From positions 83,263,143 to 83,327,142 of the forward strand of contig NW_026262679.1 of assembly GCF_021869535.1 (NCBI RefSeq): a stretch of 64,000 bases of DNA, read 5' to 3'. Both the position numbers and the translations under genes were made by a program. Within the stretch, counting starts at the first letter, position 1, and each line of letters starts with the position of its first letter. The DNA comes from Mytilus californianus (Eukaryota; Mollusca; Bivalvia; Mytilida; Mytilidae). The notes beneath the pieces were generated by a model. It ran no database searches and was not told the origin of the DNA. It saw only the letters and a list, made by a program, of their open reading frames with translations. Below, piece by piece: positions 12,831-22,714 of the stretch.

Positions 12831-13424
12831 CCACTTGGTTTCCGTCTTTCCCATGGTTTGCCTAATATCTTTTGATTTTGATACCTAGTCGAAAATTGTC
12901 ATTTATTTTGTTGAACGGGACCATATCGTTCCATGTGCACGAGTTTTTATGCGCTAATGATACATTATATACCCAAACTAGTCCTATCCCTTTAAGTCGA
13001 GATCTTATAACTTTATTTAAATTGTTTTAAATTTCATAAATCTTTAATGCATATTTATTTCAATCATTGGCTACCTATTGTGTTTTTCGGCATCGGTACA
13101 GTATGTTTTTGGTATTGTTTACTTATTTCTTTGCATTTACACCCTTAAGTGTCAAGGAAAAACATACATGAATATAACAATATAATGATATAGACATTCA
13201 AACTTGTATGTTTTACATATTTCGTCAGTAATATATAACGCAATAACACCTTGTGTATGCAACTGACGAGAAAACGTAAAACTATGTTTACTATTGTGTT
13301 TTTCTCTCAGATTCTTTGAAGGCCAATCTCTTCTGATTGTTATAACCTTTATCATTGACATACCGACAATTGATGTAAACGTCCTTGGTGCCTAACTGTG
13401 ATCCAAAAAAAACTCATCAAATAT

Positions 13425-13520
13425 ACAATGATTATCATTTTGTACGCCAGATGCGCGTTTCGTCTACAGAAGACTCATCAGTGACGCTCGAACCAAAATA
13501 GTTAAATGGCCAAATAAAAT
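13425..13520 (+). repeat. Dispersed 'GCGCGTTTCGTCTAC' repeat, partial
   Basis: Contains 'ACGCCAGATGCGCGTTTCGTC' type head and 'ACTCATCAGTGACGCTCGAA'. It is truncated relative to the copies at 21541-21770 and 16090-16405. Confidence 0.8.
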
Positions 13521-16089
13521 AACAAGTTAAAGTGCAGGATTTCCTGAACAGCATAGAAAAATGTTTGATCATATAGTTGCATCAATCCGACAATGGAAAT
13601 AAAAATCGTACTTTTCTAAACTACATTTCTCTGTTGATTAAGACTGTATGTTTACTTGTATAATCGTTTGTGTACGTTTGTTAATCCACTGATCGCGATT
13701 AAAATATGAGAAGGTTGAGATCTGATAAAATAGATTACCCCTGCCACATTTGCATGTGTCTGCCCCAAAAACAACTCGTTAGTAGTTGTCGATTCATAAT
13801 GCTTTTCGTTATTTAGAACAGTATTCCCGTTTTTTACTTTAACTGGAGTTTAAACGAAATCGTACGATGATTGATGGTAACATGTAGCTATACTAGATGC
13901 AGAACTCACTTTCGACAGGAGAACAATCGCCACTGCTTGATCGCCTATGTTATTATATCACCACTTGGTTACCCTCTTTCCCTTGGTAGCGTGATATCTT
14001 TTAACTTTTCATCGACTTTTTCGTTGATCTCTTTGATAATAGATTAATGCTTAGTTGTAAATTGTTATCATCATTTTTGTTTAACAGGACTATATAGTTC
14101 CATGTGTATGAGTCTTTTATGACGTCCATGAAACTTTGTATATCCGCTTTAAATTAAATCCTGTCCCTTTTCGCTGCTGGATCCCAATTAATGTCACATT
14201 AATCTATTATGTCTGTTTGGGTTGTTTACCCAATTTTGTCAATATAACGAAACTATAACCAAATGTCATACAAGTGGGAGGTTTAGCTAGCTATAAAATC
14301 AGGTTTAACCCACCATTTTTTTCTGAAAATGCCTGTACTAAGTCAGGAATATGGCAGTTACTTTTCACTTGTTCTGTTGACCGATAGCGTTTGATTTTGT
14401 CAGGTTTTATGGACTTCCCCTTTTTTAATTTGACTTGGAGTTCGGTATTTTTGTTATTTACTTTTTTAAGTCATCATCTTATTAAAAATAAAAAAACAAT
14501 ACTATCAATTTCGTGTATCCGAAGCGCTTTTTTTTATTTATCTTCACCAGGAACGTTCAAAGTCTAATATTTGAAAGCCAAGGAGGTATAAGAACCGAAA
14601 CATATAACATGTTTTATCATCTAAATTCTTTAATGTCGTAATACTTTGATGTATATCAATTTGGATCCCTATTGTGTTTTTTTTTCAGTGTTGATGATTA
14701 GTATAGTACATTTAAGTTTTGTTTGTTGATTTATTTCCAATAACATCCTTTAGGGTTGTGGCAAAAACTTATATGAATATAACGATACAATGACATAAAC
14801 ATATACACTAGTATGTTTAATACATTTTGACAGCATATGTATAACGCAATAACCCCTTGCTGTTGGTACATGAAGAGAGAAAGAGAATCTGTGTTTGCAA
14901 GTCAATACTACTCAAAAATTATCTCAGAGAATTCTAATGATAGAAAAAAATGGGTTTTTTTTTAAAGTAACCCTCTTCACGTTGCCAATATCTACTGGGA
15001 TGCCTAACTTCGTTTTTGGGAATATTTATTATTACAAAAACTAGGTCTTACCTTATTTAGTCTCACTTTGTTTTTTTTTATCCTTATCAACATCACCAAT
15101 CATGTTATACATTTAATATTGTTTAGTTATATGCTTCTTTTATTTTAGTTATTTTGTTTGTATTTATAACTGCATTTATGTTTACATAGTTATTTGTACT
15201 TGTACAGATATTACTAAACACAATAATACGTGTGAGCTGCAATGAATGCTGTTATTAGGACATATTTTTGCTGTTGCTAAAAATCCAAATTTCTGGGTTT
15301 TATTTATTTACATTTTTCTTCTTCTTTTCAAAAATATTGGTCACAATTACTAAAAGATATACTGGAAGCTAAATTGATATATTATAATTAAGAAATGTAT
15401 TTACTACAGAATTAAGATAACTGATAAATACTTACCAAATCAAATGTGTATATATTACTAAAGTGGCCATGATAAGGTACCTATATTTTTAGTTTCCTAC
15501 TAACAAATTTCAAAATTATCAATAAAGTGTGATACAATTTAAGAGAAAATCAGTGTTAACTGTAGTGTTTTCTCACATATTCTTTCAATGTCATTTTCGT
15601 CTTATTGTTATAAACTTTATCCTTTGCATACAGACAAACAGCATAGTAAAATGTTTGGTCATATAGTTGAATCCGACAATGGAAACAAAAACATATTTGT
15701 GGCAAGTTACAGTTTGAAATATTAAGAAACTTATTTGTTGTTAAAGACTGTATGTTTACTTGTAAATATTTGATATTTTAATTTTGTTTTCTATTCGTTT
15801 GATGAGTTTGAGCTTTTGATTTTGCAATTTGATTAGGGACTTTCCGTTTTGAATTTTCCTTGGAGTTCGGTAATTTTGTTATTTTACTTCTTATGTACGT
15901 TTTGTGATAATCTACTGTTCGTGATTAAAATTCAGTGGATTCAGATCTAAGCAAAAAATAGCTTAACCCATCCAGATTTCTATGTGCCTGTTCAAGTTTG
16001 GAACCTTGTCATTATCTATATGTTAGATCTTAATGTATGTTTTTATGTAGAAAATCATGTGTTGAAGGCAGATCTTTAATTTTTTCTGT

Positions 16090-16405
16090 AAAATTTATTA
16101 ACAACAATTATAGAATCTAGACAATTAAAAGCTTGGCATCTTGTATAGAGACACCTGCCTAAAGTTGAAGACTCTGTTATAAACTGTTAACAAAACTTTA
16201 GAAATTTTTGAAATGCTAAGGATAGTCTACCCCAGGAATAGATTACCTCAGCTATATTTGATAAAACCTTTCGGAATTTAAGGTCCTCAATGCTCATCAA
16301 CATATACAACCTCGTACTTTATTAACGTTTTTGATTCGGGCGTCACTGATGAGTCTTTTGTGGACGAAACGCGCGTCTGGCGTACACACATTTTAATCCT
16401 GGTAT
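16090..16405 (-). repeat. Dispersed 'GCGCGTTTCGTCTAC' repeat, long copy
   Basis: A reverse-orientation copy reading 'CCCAGGAATAGATTACCT', 'TCACTGATGAGTC', 'GACGAAACGCGCGTCTGGCGT'. The same family occurs at 13425, 19130, 21541, 27225, 34050, 56195 and 61500. Confidence 0.85.
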
Positions 16406-18784
16406 CTTTTTTTAGTTTATTTGCCTTCTGTGTGTCTGTCGGTTATTTATTTTTTTTATTGATATAGAACCACTATTTACTTTTCTCCATATGATAAAAT
16501 GAAAATACCACTTTATAAATTTGGTTAGTCCGACACGCGTAAATCTGGATACTCACACAAACATATCTGGACAGTTTTCTATAGGTAAAAACAAATTATT
16601 CGGAGTTTTAGGATTTGTTCCCTGCAACAATATGTATTTAAACGGGTTTATTGTACATTTTTATATTCTTTGTGTTTGTATACTAGTATGCTAAATTGAG
16701 GTACGAGTTTTGAACTTCGGTAAACTTCTGTAGCCTTTACTTACTTTGGCGATATCATGAACAATAAGGTTTTATTAAAAGAACCAGATGTTTGAAGATT
16801 CCTGTTCCAATCAGAACATGTTTTCATATTATTGTTGAAGAACTTTAAGCAATTGACAAGAAAAGAGACAACGATAAACAATTGGTTTTTTTTTGTATCT
16901 CATTATATCTTAGAAGTACTGCGGTCGTTGTTTCACTTGTATTCATCTCATTTTGCCCAATTTAAATAATCTCATATATATAGGAGGAGGCCGTATGATA
17001 AGAACCACTATTTGGCCGCTGAATTTAACAAAATGAAAACTTGGAGTTCGGTATTTCTTTAATTTTGCTTCTTATTCAATCCTTTCCAAGTTATAATTTT
17101 ATTTATAAATGAACAGGTTAATATAATATGGACACTTTAGTGTAGAAAGGAATTTGTTCTGTTACTGCGACGTCATAAACATGTCGAAATTAATATATAT
17201 GATAAGAAATGGCCATTACAAGCATAGTTTTTGGTCAAAATATATGTGAGGAACAGCTCTATCCAAAAACATATTTCGGACGCATTTCTTTAAAGTTGAT
17301 CTTAGATGGATTTGGCTATTTTTAAGGTCCTTTTTGGTTTATAACTCTTCAACGTTGTCGGTCTTTATACATCCTTGGCTTTCAAATATTCGGCTTTGAG
17401 CGTTCCATATTAAGGTAAATCCAGAAAAGCGCATCGGACGCATGAGATTTATAACGTGTTGTTTTCATTTTTTAACATCTTAGCAAAATATTTTGTGAGG
17501 TAAAGCTGATCCTTTTATCTAAATATTAATGACAAAATCTGAAAATGAAGCTATTTTGAAATTTTTTGCTGTTTTGTATTAAATGTAAGAATATGCAAGA
17601 CAAAATTCAAAGATATGAATATGTCAGACACACAAATGTCTAATGAATATCTTTAAGATTTTATTTGGAAGATAAATAATACTTTTTGATTTTCGAATTC
17701 AAGGGGCCAAATAAAATGGCCTTATCATACCTTCTCCTTGTTATGAATCTTCTTCATTAAGTTTAATTACGTTTTCGGACCAAATTGTTGAAGATACACA
17801 TGAAATATCGCAACAGTGATGACAATAAAAAATAATAGAGACTTTTCAAGGCTTACGACAACCACGATCTTCATTATATGAAATACACAACTGAGAGTGT
17901 ATGGTCAGTTTGCTCAGTTTTAATGATTTGTTTTAGATATTGGGTATAACTAGCTTAAGACTTCTTAGATGCATTTCTAAAAGAGAGGCGAGTTGTATCT
18001 TGATGTGAAGTCAGAATCTTAAGAAAATACTATTAAACCAAAAAATGTTCTAATCAAGCTATCAGATGTCTAGATAGTATTTTTTTTCAATCTGAGAACG
18101 AAAACGCTAAATTACCAATTTAAAAAAGTTTTAAAAGGTTTGAGAACGAGTTCTTGCTTTGTTTTGATTTCAATTATGTCTAATTAAGTGAGACATTTAC
18201 ATTGTATTGCCCTAGGTTATAAATTGTTCTCCATTGGCAGTTTTATAACCTGTAATGAGGAAGGTTATCCAAACAAAATGATAAATTCATGCATGTAATT
18301 ATAAATTATAAATTTCCATCTTTGAAATTAGCTGAACTAATTATTCCACTTTTTTATATATTTATTTTAGAGAAAACTTCCAACATTTTAATGAATTATA
18401 TTCAAATATACCTGTTGATAATGAGGAAAAACAAAAAACCAAACTTAATGCAGTATGACAGCAAACATTTGCAAAATATTGAGAAAATGACCTACAATAT
18501 AAAGAAATAATTGATGCAATGTTCGATGTCATTTCAAGAACGTTATCATGTTTATAATCACTCACTCATGTTGAAAACCAAATTTCAAGAATTTTAAAAT
18601 ATTTTGGATCCTCAGTAAGAGCTTCCATCTTGAAAACAACTATCAACATAAAATTTGGAAATAATGCTTTTAATGCTTTTTTGTGAAGTTCTAAATTTCC
18701 ACTATAAAAACGTTGAGCAACCTAATTGTTTAAATTTCTTTATCTTTCTTTATTATGTTGTAGGATGAAATTGACATTAATCGA

Positions 18785-18930
18785 AAAGCAATATAATTAC
18801 TTTTGATAAAGTAATCGATTGCAATCGATTACATACAACAATCAGAGTAATCGATTATCAATCGATTGCACAAAAATCCTTCAAGTAATCCATTATTAAT
18901 CGATTACATTTGTCAGTAATCGTGCCCGTC
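18785..18930. repeat. Cluster of TAATCGATTA-type palindromes
   Basis: Within about 140 bp the sequence repeats variants of TAATCGATT and AATCGATTA at least seven times, in both orientations because the core ATCGAT is palindromic. It could be simple-sequence drift or a clustered protein-binding site. It lies in segmental copy A and has no equivalent in copy B. Confidence 0.6.
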
Positions 18931-19129
18931 CCAGGTATAGATAATGTTTTTGCTTGTCTCTGCTTCTGTGTTATTATCCGTCATTCTATTTCATGTAAAG
19001 TCCAGCTACGGTAAAATTTAATTTTACCATTAAAAAAATGGTCTTCATTGGCCCGGAACACTCATTTTTGGTAGTGGTCAAACAGGTATTGAAAACTGTA
19101 AAAGCATACCCAAAAAAATCATTACAGAT

Positions 19130-19265
19130 ACAAGGCTTATAATTTTGAACTCCAGACGCGAGTTTCGTCTACAAAAGACTCGCAATTGACGATGAATCAA
19201 AAATGTTAATAGGCCAAATAAAGTACAAAGTATCGCTTACATTTTAATCAAAGGTGTTAGGCAAT
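19130..19265 (+). repeat. Dispersed 'TTTCGTCTAC' repeat
   Basis: Contains 'CCAGACGCGAGTTTCGTCTAC' type head followed by 'AAGACTCGCAATTGACG' and 'GCCAAATAAAGTACAAAGTA'. It sits at the same relative position as 27225-27360 in segmental copy B, so it pre-dates that duplication. Confidence 0.75.
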
Positions 19266-19329
19266 CAACACACCTAACAAAAAATTCTAACACTGAAAAA
19301 AACAAGGAGACAAAACTAAAAAAGCAACT

Positions 19330-20150
19330 CGGCGTGAGAATATCAAAGTGATAATGAGTGAGTGACCATTGGTACCCTAAACTATTTATGACCCCTAGTT
19401 CTGAGCTGGAAATAGCATACTAATATAATTCATTTTGTGCCAGTTCTGATATATTATGAATACATTATCGACACGACAGAAAACTAAAATCTGCAAACAG
19501 ACATTCAACATGTACATTCACTGACGAGTTTTCTTACTTCGTAGGGGCATTACACATTAAACATGTAGCATCGTCCTATTAGATTGATAAGGGACAAAAC
19601 AAATGACTTTTGATTAAATATGAGACGGAAACAGAGTGGCGGAAATTAGAACTTATAACGCGAAAACAATCTGACAATGTCAAGGAAAAGACAACCAACC
19701 AACAGAACAAAATACCACTAAAAGACAAACATTTTACAAAACACTACATAGAAACTGAAGACACAAACGGTTGTGAATAAACAAATTCAAGCAGCTTCCT
19801 TGATAAGGTTTGTGGTAATCAGAATTTGAATATAGGAGGTAGGGATGACTTGGGCCTTTAGGGCATTTATTAAGATATGTTGGTCAACGTTTACGCCCCG
19901 CTAACAAAAGTAGGAGGCATTACGTTTTCCAGTCTATGTTATTTCTCCCCGTATCATGTAAATGTTTATTGATAAAAATAACAATTTATAAATGTGTTTC
20001 GTCCGAAGCGTTTTTCTGGATTTACCTTCACCAGGAACGCTCATACCCAAAACATCGAAAGCCAAGGATCTATAACTACATAACACACGAGGAGCTATAT
20101 GATCAATAGGAACATAAAAGAATAACAAAATGCATCTAAGGTCAACTTTG
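19330..20150. other. Non-coding stretch with one dispersed repeat
   Basis: No gene is visible between 19330 and 19990. Bases 19995-20170 match the 285-470 repeat through 'TTACCTTCACCAGGAACGCTC', 'GAAAGCCAAGGAT' and 'GGAGCTATATGATCAA'. Confidence 0.6.
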
Positions 20151-20160
20151 CCTGAAGGAG

Positions 20161-20700
20161 TTGGAACCTTTTTTTAAAAATTATTTCGAATGTTATAAAA
20201 GTGATGCGAAAGATACCAAAGGGATATTCAAACTTATAGATAAAGGGTTTCTGCTTACAAGGAAGCTATTAAAGCAAGACTTCCAAGTGGTGGTTGAAAT
20301 CATCTCTTCGAAAAATTTTACGGACGCCATCACGAGTTGGTTGACCGTTACGGAATATCTGTTTCAGAAATAACGACGGATATGTTCCAATCGTCTTAAC
20401 CACAATCCCGCTCTCCTTTTCCCCGATTGTGACCTACCGAATTAGACTTATCACCGTGTGTGCACTTACATGAGCAACACGACGGTGCCACATGTGGACC
20501 AGGATCTGCTTACCCTCCCGGAGCACCTGAGATCACCCCGGTTTTTGGTTGGGCTCTTGTTGCTCAGTGTATTGCTTTCTATGTTGTGTTTTGTACACTG
20601 TTGTTTGTTTTTTTGGGGTTTTTTTTTGTCGTGGCGTTGTCAGTTTATTTTCCACTTATTTGTTGGAATGTCCTTTTGGTATCTTTCGCCTCTCTCATAA
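20161..20700 (+). pseudogene. Retroelement 3' end remnant, plus strand
   Basis: The frame at about 20235-20370 reads DKGFLLTRKLLKQDFQVVV and, after a frameshift, a segment matching RKFYGRHHELVDRYGISVS-like sequence. It is the C-terminal end of the same reverse-transcriptase family as 11795-12415. Bases 20500-20700 then carry a 'GGATCTGCTTACCCTCC' block, with GSAYPPGAPEITPVFGW as one translation, that recurs at 57128-57300 and seems to be the element's tail. The hydrophobic frames at 20458-20720 are translations of this tail. The copy is broken. Confidence 0.7.
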
Positions 20701-21000
20701 TTGAAACAGATATTTCATAACGGTCAGCTAACTCTTGATGGCGTCCATAAAATTTTCGAAGTGATAATTTCAACTTCATCACTTGAAACCCTTGGTTTAA
20801 TAGCTTCCTTGTAAGCAGCAATCCTCTATCAAGGAAATCATGATAAGAAATGAAAGCTCGGGAATATCGTTTCAGCTGGCAGATATACATTCCATATACA
20901 AGTACTGCTGGAATATTTATAAATCCTTTCAGTACAGAAGCCCCGACTTCAGCAATGATTATACACTCGGGGAGTAAGAGTCCACCAGCAGCGGGTAAAA
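20690..21000 (-). pseudogene. Retroelement 3' end remnant, minus strand
   Basis: The minus frame contains INIPAVLVYGMYICQLKRYS, FISYHDFLDRGLLLTRKLLN and LRKFYGRHQELADRYEISVS. It is the same C-terminal part of the reverse transcriptase as 20235-20370 but in the opposite orientation, so the two pieces are head to head across about 320 bp. The N-terminal catalytic part is absent. Confidence 0.75.
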
Positions 21001-21540
21001 AGTGATTCATGAAGGTGACCATTTAGTTGTGATCACATCAACTTAAAACTTCGTACATAATTATGTCCATTATGATGTTAACTTTTTACGATATATGCCA
21101 AACATAGAGTGTTGACCCAGATTTCAGAGTTAAAAGAACACGGAAATGTGATAGTGCGAGCGGGGTTTGTTGCTTTATGGACACATATTCTGTTTCTTTC
21201 GACATTGGTAAGCGATACCTACAGACTGTTAAATAGCGAGCTAGCACGCTACAAATCCAACTCAGAGTAAAAAGTAAGGTTTATTTATATTTCATTAATT
21301 TGTATTTCAAATTACAGCAACGTTGGTTACCGGTAGTCGTTGCTCTTCGACTTTGTACTTTATCATAATCTGTCTACGTTATTTAGAAGCTGTCAGATTA
21401 TCCTATGCATTCCTATACAGTATACAAAGACATTATACCAGATCACAAAGTTTCTGAACTGAATCTCAAAATGATTCCACAATAAATGGACTGTGAAATA
21501 TGATCAGGCTGTTGATCTTGATGTAACTAAACTCATCATA

Positions 21541-21780
21541 GATACCAGGTTTAAAATTTTATATGCCAGACGCGCGTTTCGTCTACATAAGTCTCATCAG
21601 TGACGCTCGAATCAAAAAAATTAAAACGGCCAAAAACAGTATGATGTTAAAGAGCAGTGAGAACTCAAAATTCAAATAAAATTTGCCAAATACATCTAAG
21701 GTAATCTATTCCTGGGGTAGAAAATGCTTAGTATTTCGAAAAAAGTTTTGTAAACAGTTAAATAAGGCGACAGTAGATTA
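21541..21780 (+). repeat. Dispersed 'GCGCGTTTCGTCTAC' repeat, near full
   Basis: Reads 'GCCAGACGCGCGTTTCGTC', 'TCATCAGTGACGCTCGAATC', 'GGTAATCTATTCCTGGGGTAG' and 'TTTTGTAAACAGTTA'. It is the best full-length plus-oriented copy in the window. The repeat at 21780-22190 follows it directly. Confidence 0.85.
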
Positions 21781-22190
21781 CTGGTGTACAAACGTCGTAA
21801 GTCGATTAGGAATTTAGAAGCAATTCAAAGTAACAAACAGAAACTGATTGAATCGCATGAACACCAAAAGGACCAAAAGGAGCGAGACTGGGTGCGTCGA
21901 CAGGATAAACGTCTCCTGCTATGGATGCATCACCCGTCATTGAAATTCACACAAGCTATAAGTAAACGTGTCACAATCGGGAATAGAATAGGGCACAATC
22001 GGTAAAATTACAGATCAGACTACCATACTGGTATCTAAAGTTCTAAGACCGCGAAAACATGTCGCTAGTGAGTTCAGACACTGACACATCATATCGGTCA
22101 ACCAATTCATGACAATGACCGTTACACTTATGTAGTGTCGTTTCTGTCGTTCTTCATAACTCATACAGAAAAAGGATTTAAAATGTTAAT
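21780..22190 (+). repeat. Inverted partner of the 12.4-12.8 kb repeat
   Basis: The plus frame 21784-22005 has a basic, glutamine-rich reading (HEHQKDQKERDWVRRQDKRL). Its reverse complement aligns with 12460-12830. A motif repeated in two places suggests a transposon-borne frame rather than a cellular gene. I do not recognise the product. Confidence 0.5.
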
Positions 22191-22710
22191 CTTATCTTTT
22201 TTGTGCAATCTAGGCCCTATTTTTTTAAATAAATGTTGGTGGTCCACTTTTGTAGTAATGAAAGATAACCACTAACCAAGAGCTAAAAGTGTTGCCATTT
22301 ATAATAGAAGTTGTAAACAAGTACATCAAGATGCTTTTAAAAAAATTGACAAATTTCAGAAGGAATAGTTGCAAATGATCATTGGCTTTTATTAATTCAA
22401 GTTTGTATAGGAGTATACTGCCATCTTTGGTAGTATTTGATCAGTAAAGATTTAAATGAATTCGGCAAATTCTGATAAAGAAATGGATGTCATTTGAGGA
22501 TTTTTATCACTAAGATATTTACCATTGTTCTTAAGGTCATTTGATCAGATCTTTTTTTACAAATACTGACAGGTTTTTATTATTCAAAGTGTATTATAAA
22601 TATTTTACTGTAGATCACACTCAGATACTCAGTTTAATCATGATGATATAAAAATGGATCATATCAATCTATTCTGATTTAACTAAAACAATCTTAAACA
22701 TTATACAAAT
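22190..22710. other. AT-rich non-coding stretch
   Basis: I see no coding frame, repeat match or structured element here. Confidence 0.5.
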
Positions 22711-22714
22711 TAAT

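Larger units (their letters stand above)
7400..16000. repeat. Degenerate tandem/segmental duplication array
   Basis: The same ordered blocks recur many times. The block 'TACTGATCGCAATTA' occurs near 9405, 11635, 13688 and, diverged, 15915, giving spacings of about 2.05-2.23 kb. The block 'TATGTTTTACATATTTCGTCA' occurs near 8165, 9040 (diverged), 10550, 11320 and 13205. The block 'GCTATACTAGATGC' with 'CAATCGCCACTGC' occurs near 8550 and 13890, with a relative near 7535. Two units include reverse-transcriptase remnants. No intact gene is visible; short frames here are chance or transposon debris. Confidence 0.7.
16480..19330 (+). repeat. Segmental duplication, copy A
   Basis: Collinear with 25725-27410. 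Shared ordered anchors include 'CATATGATAAAATGAAAATA' (16490 and 25725), 'CTATAGGTAAAAA...TCGGAGTTTTAG' (16580 and 25975), 'GGCGATATCATG.ACAATAA' (16748 and 26150), 'CACATGAAATATCGCAA' (17796 and 26521) and 'CATTGGCCCGGAACACTCAT' (19047 and 27155). It has no recognisable gene; the 18289-18510 frame is AT-rich chance sequence. Bases 17320-17450 hold an inverted copy of the 285-470 repeat. Confidence 0.75.

Noticed and set aside
18289-18565. Small open frames on both strands
   Set aside because: Low-complexity AT-rich sequence without similarity or splice context.
20458-20720. Hydrophobic frames that might be small membrane proteins
   Set aside because: The same DNA recurs at 57.1-57.3 kb as the tail of a broken retroelement; the hydrophobicity comes from T-rich sequence.
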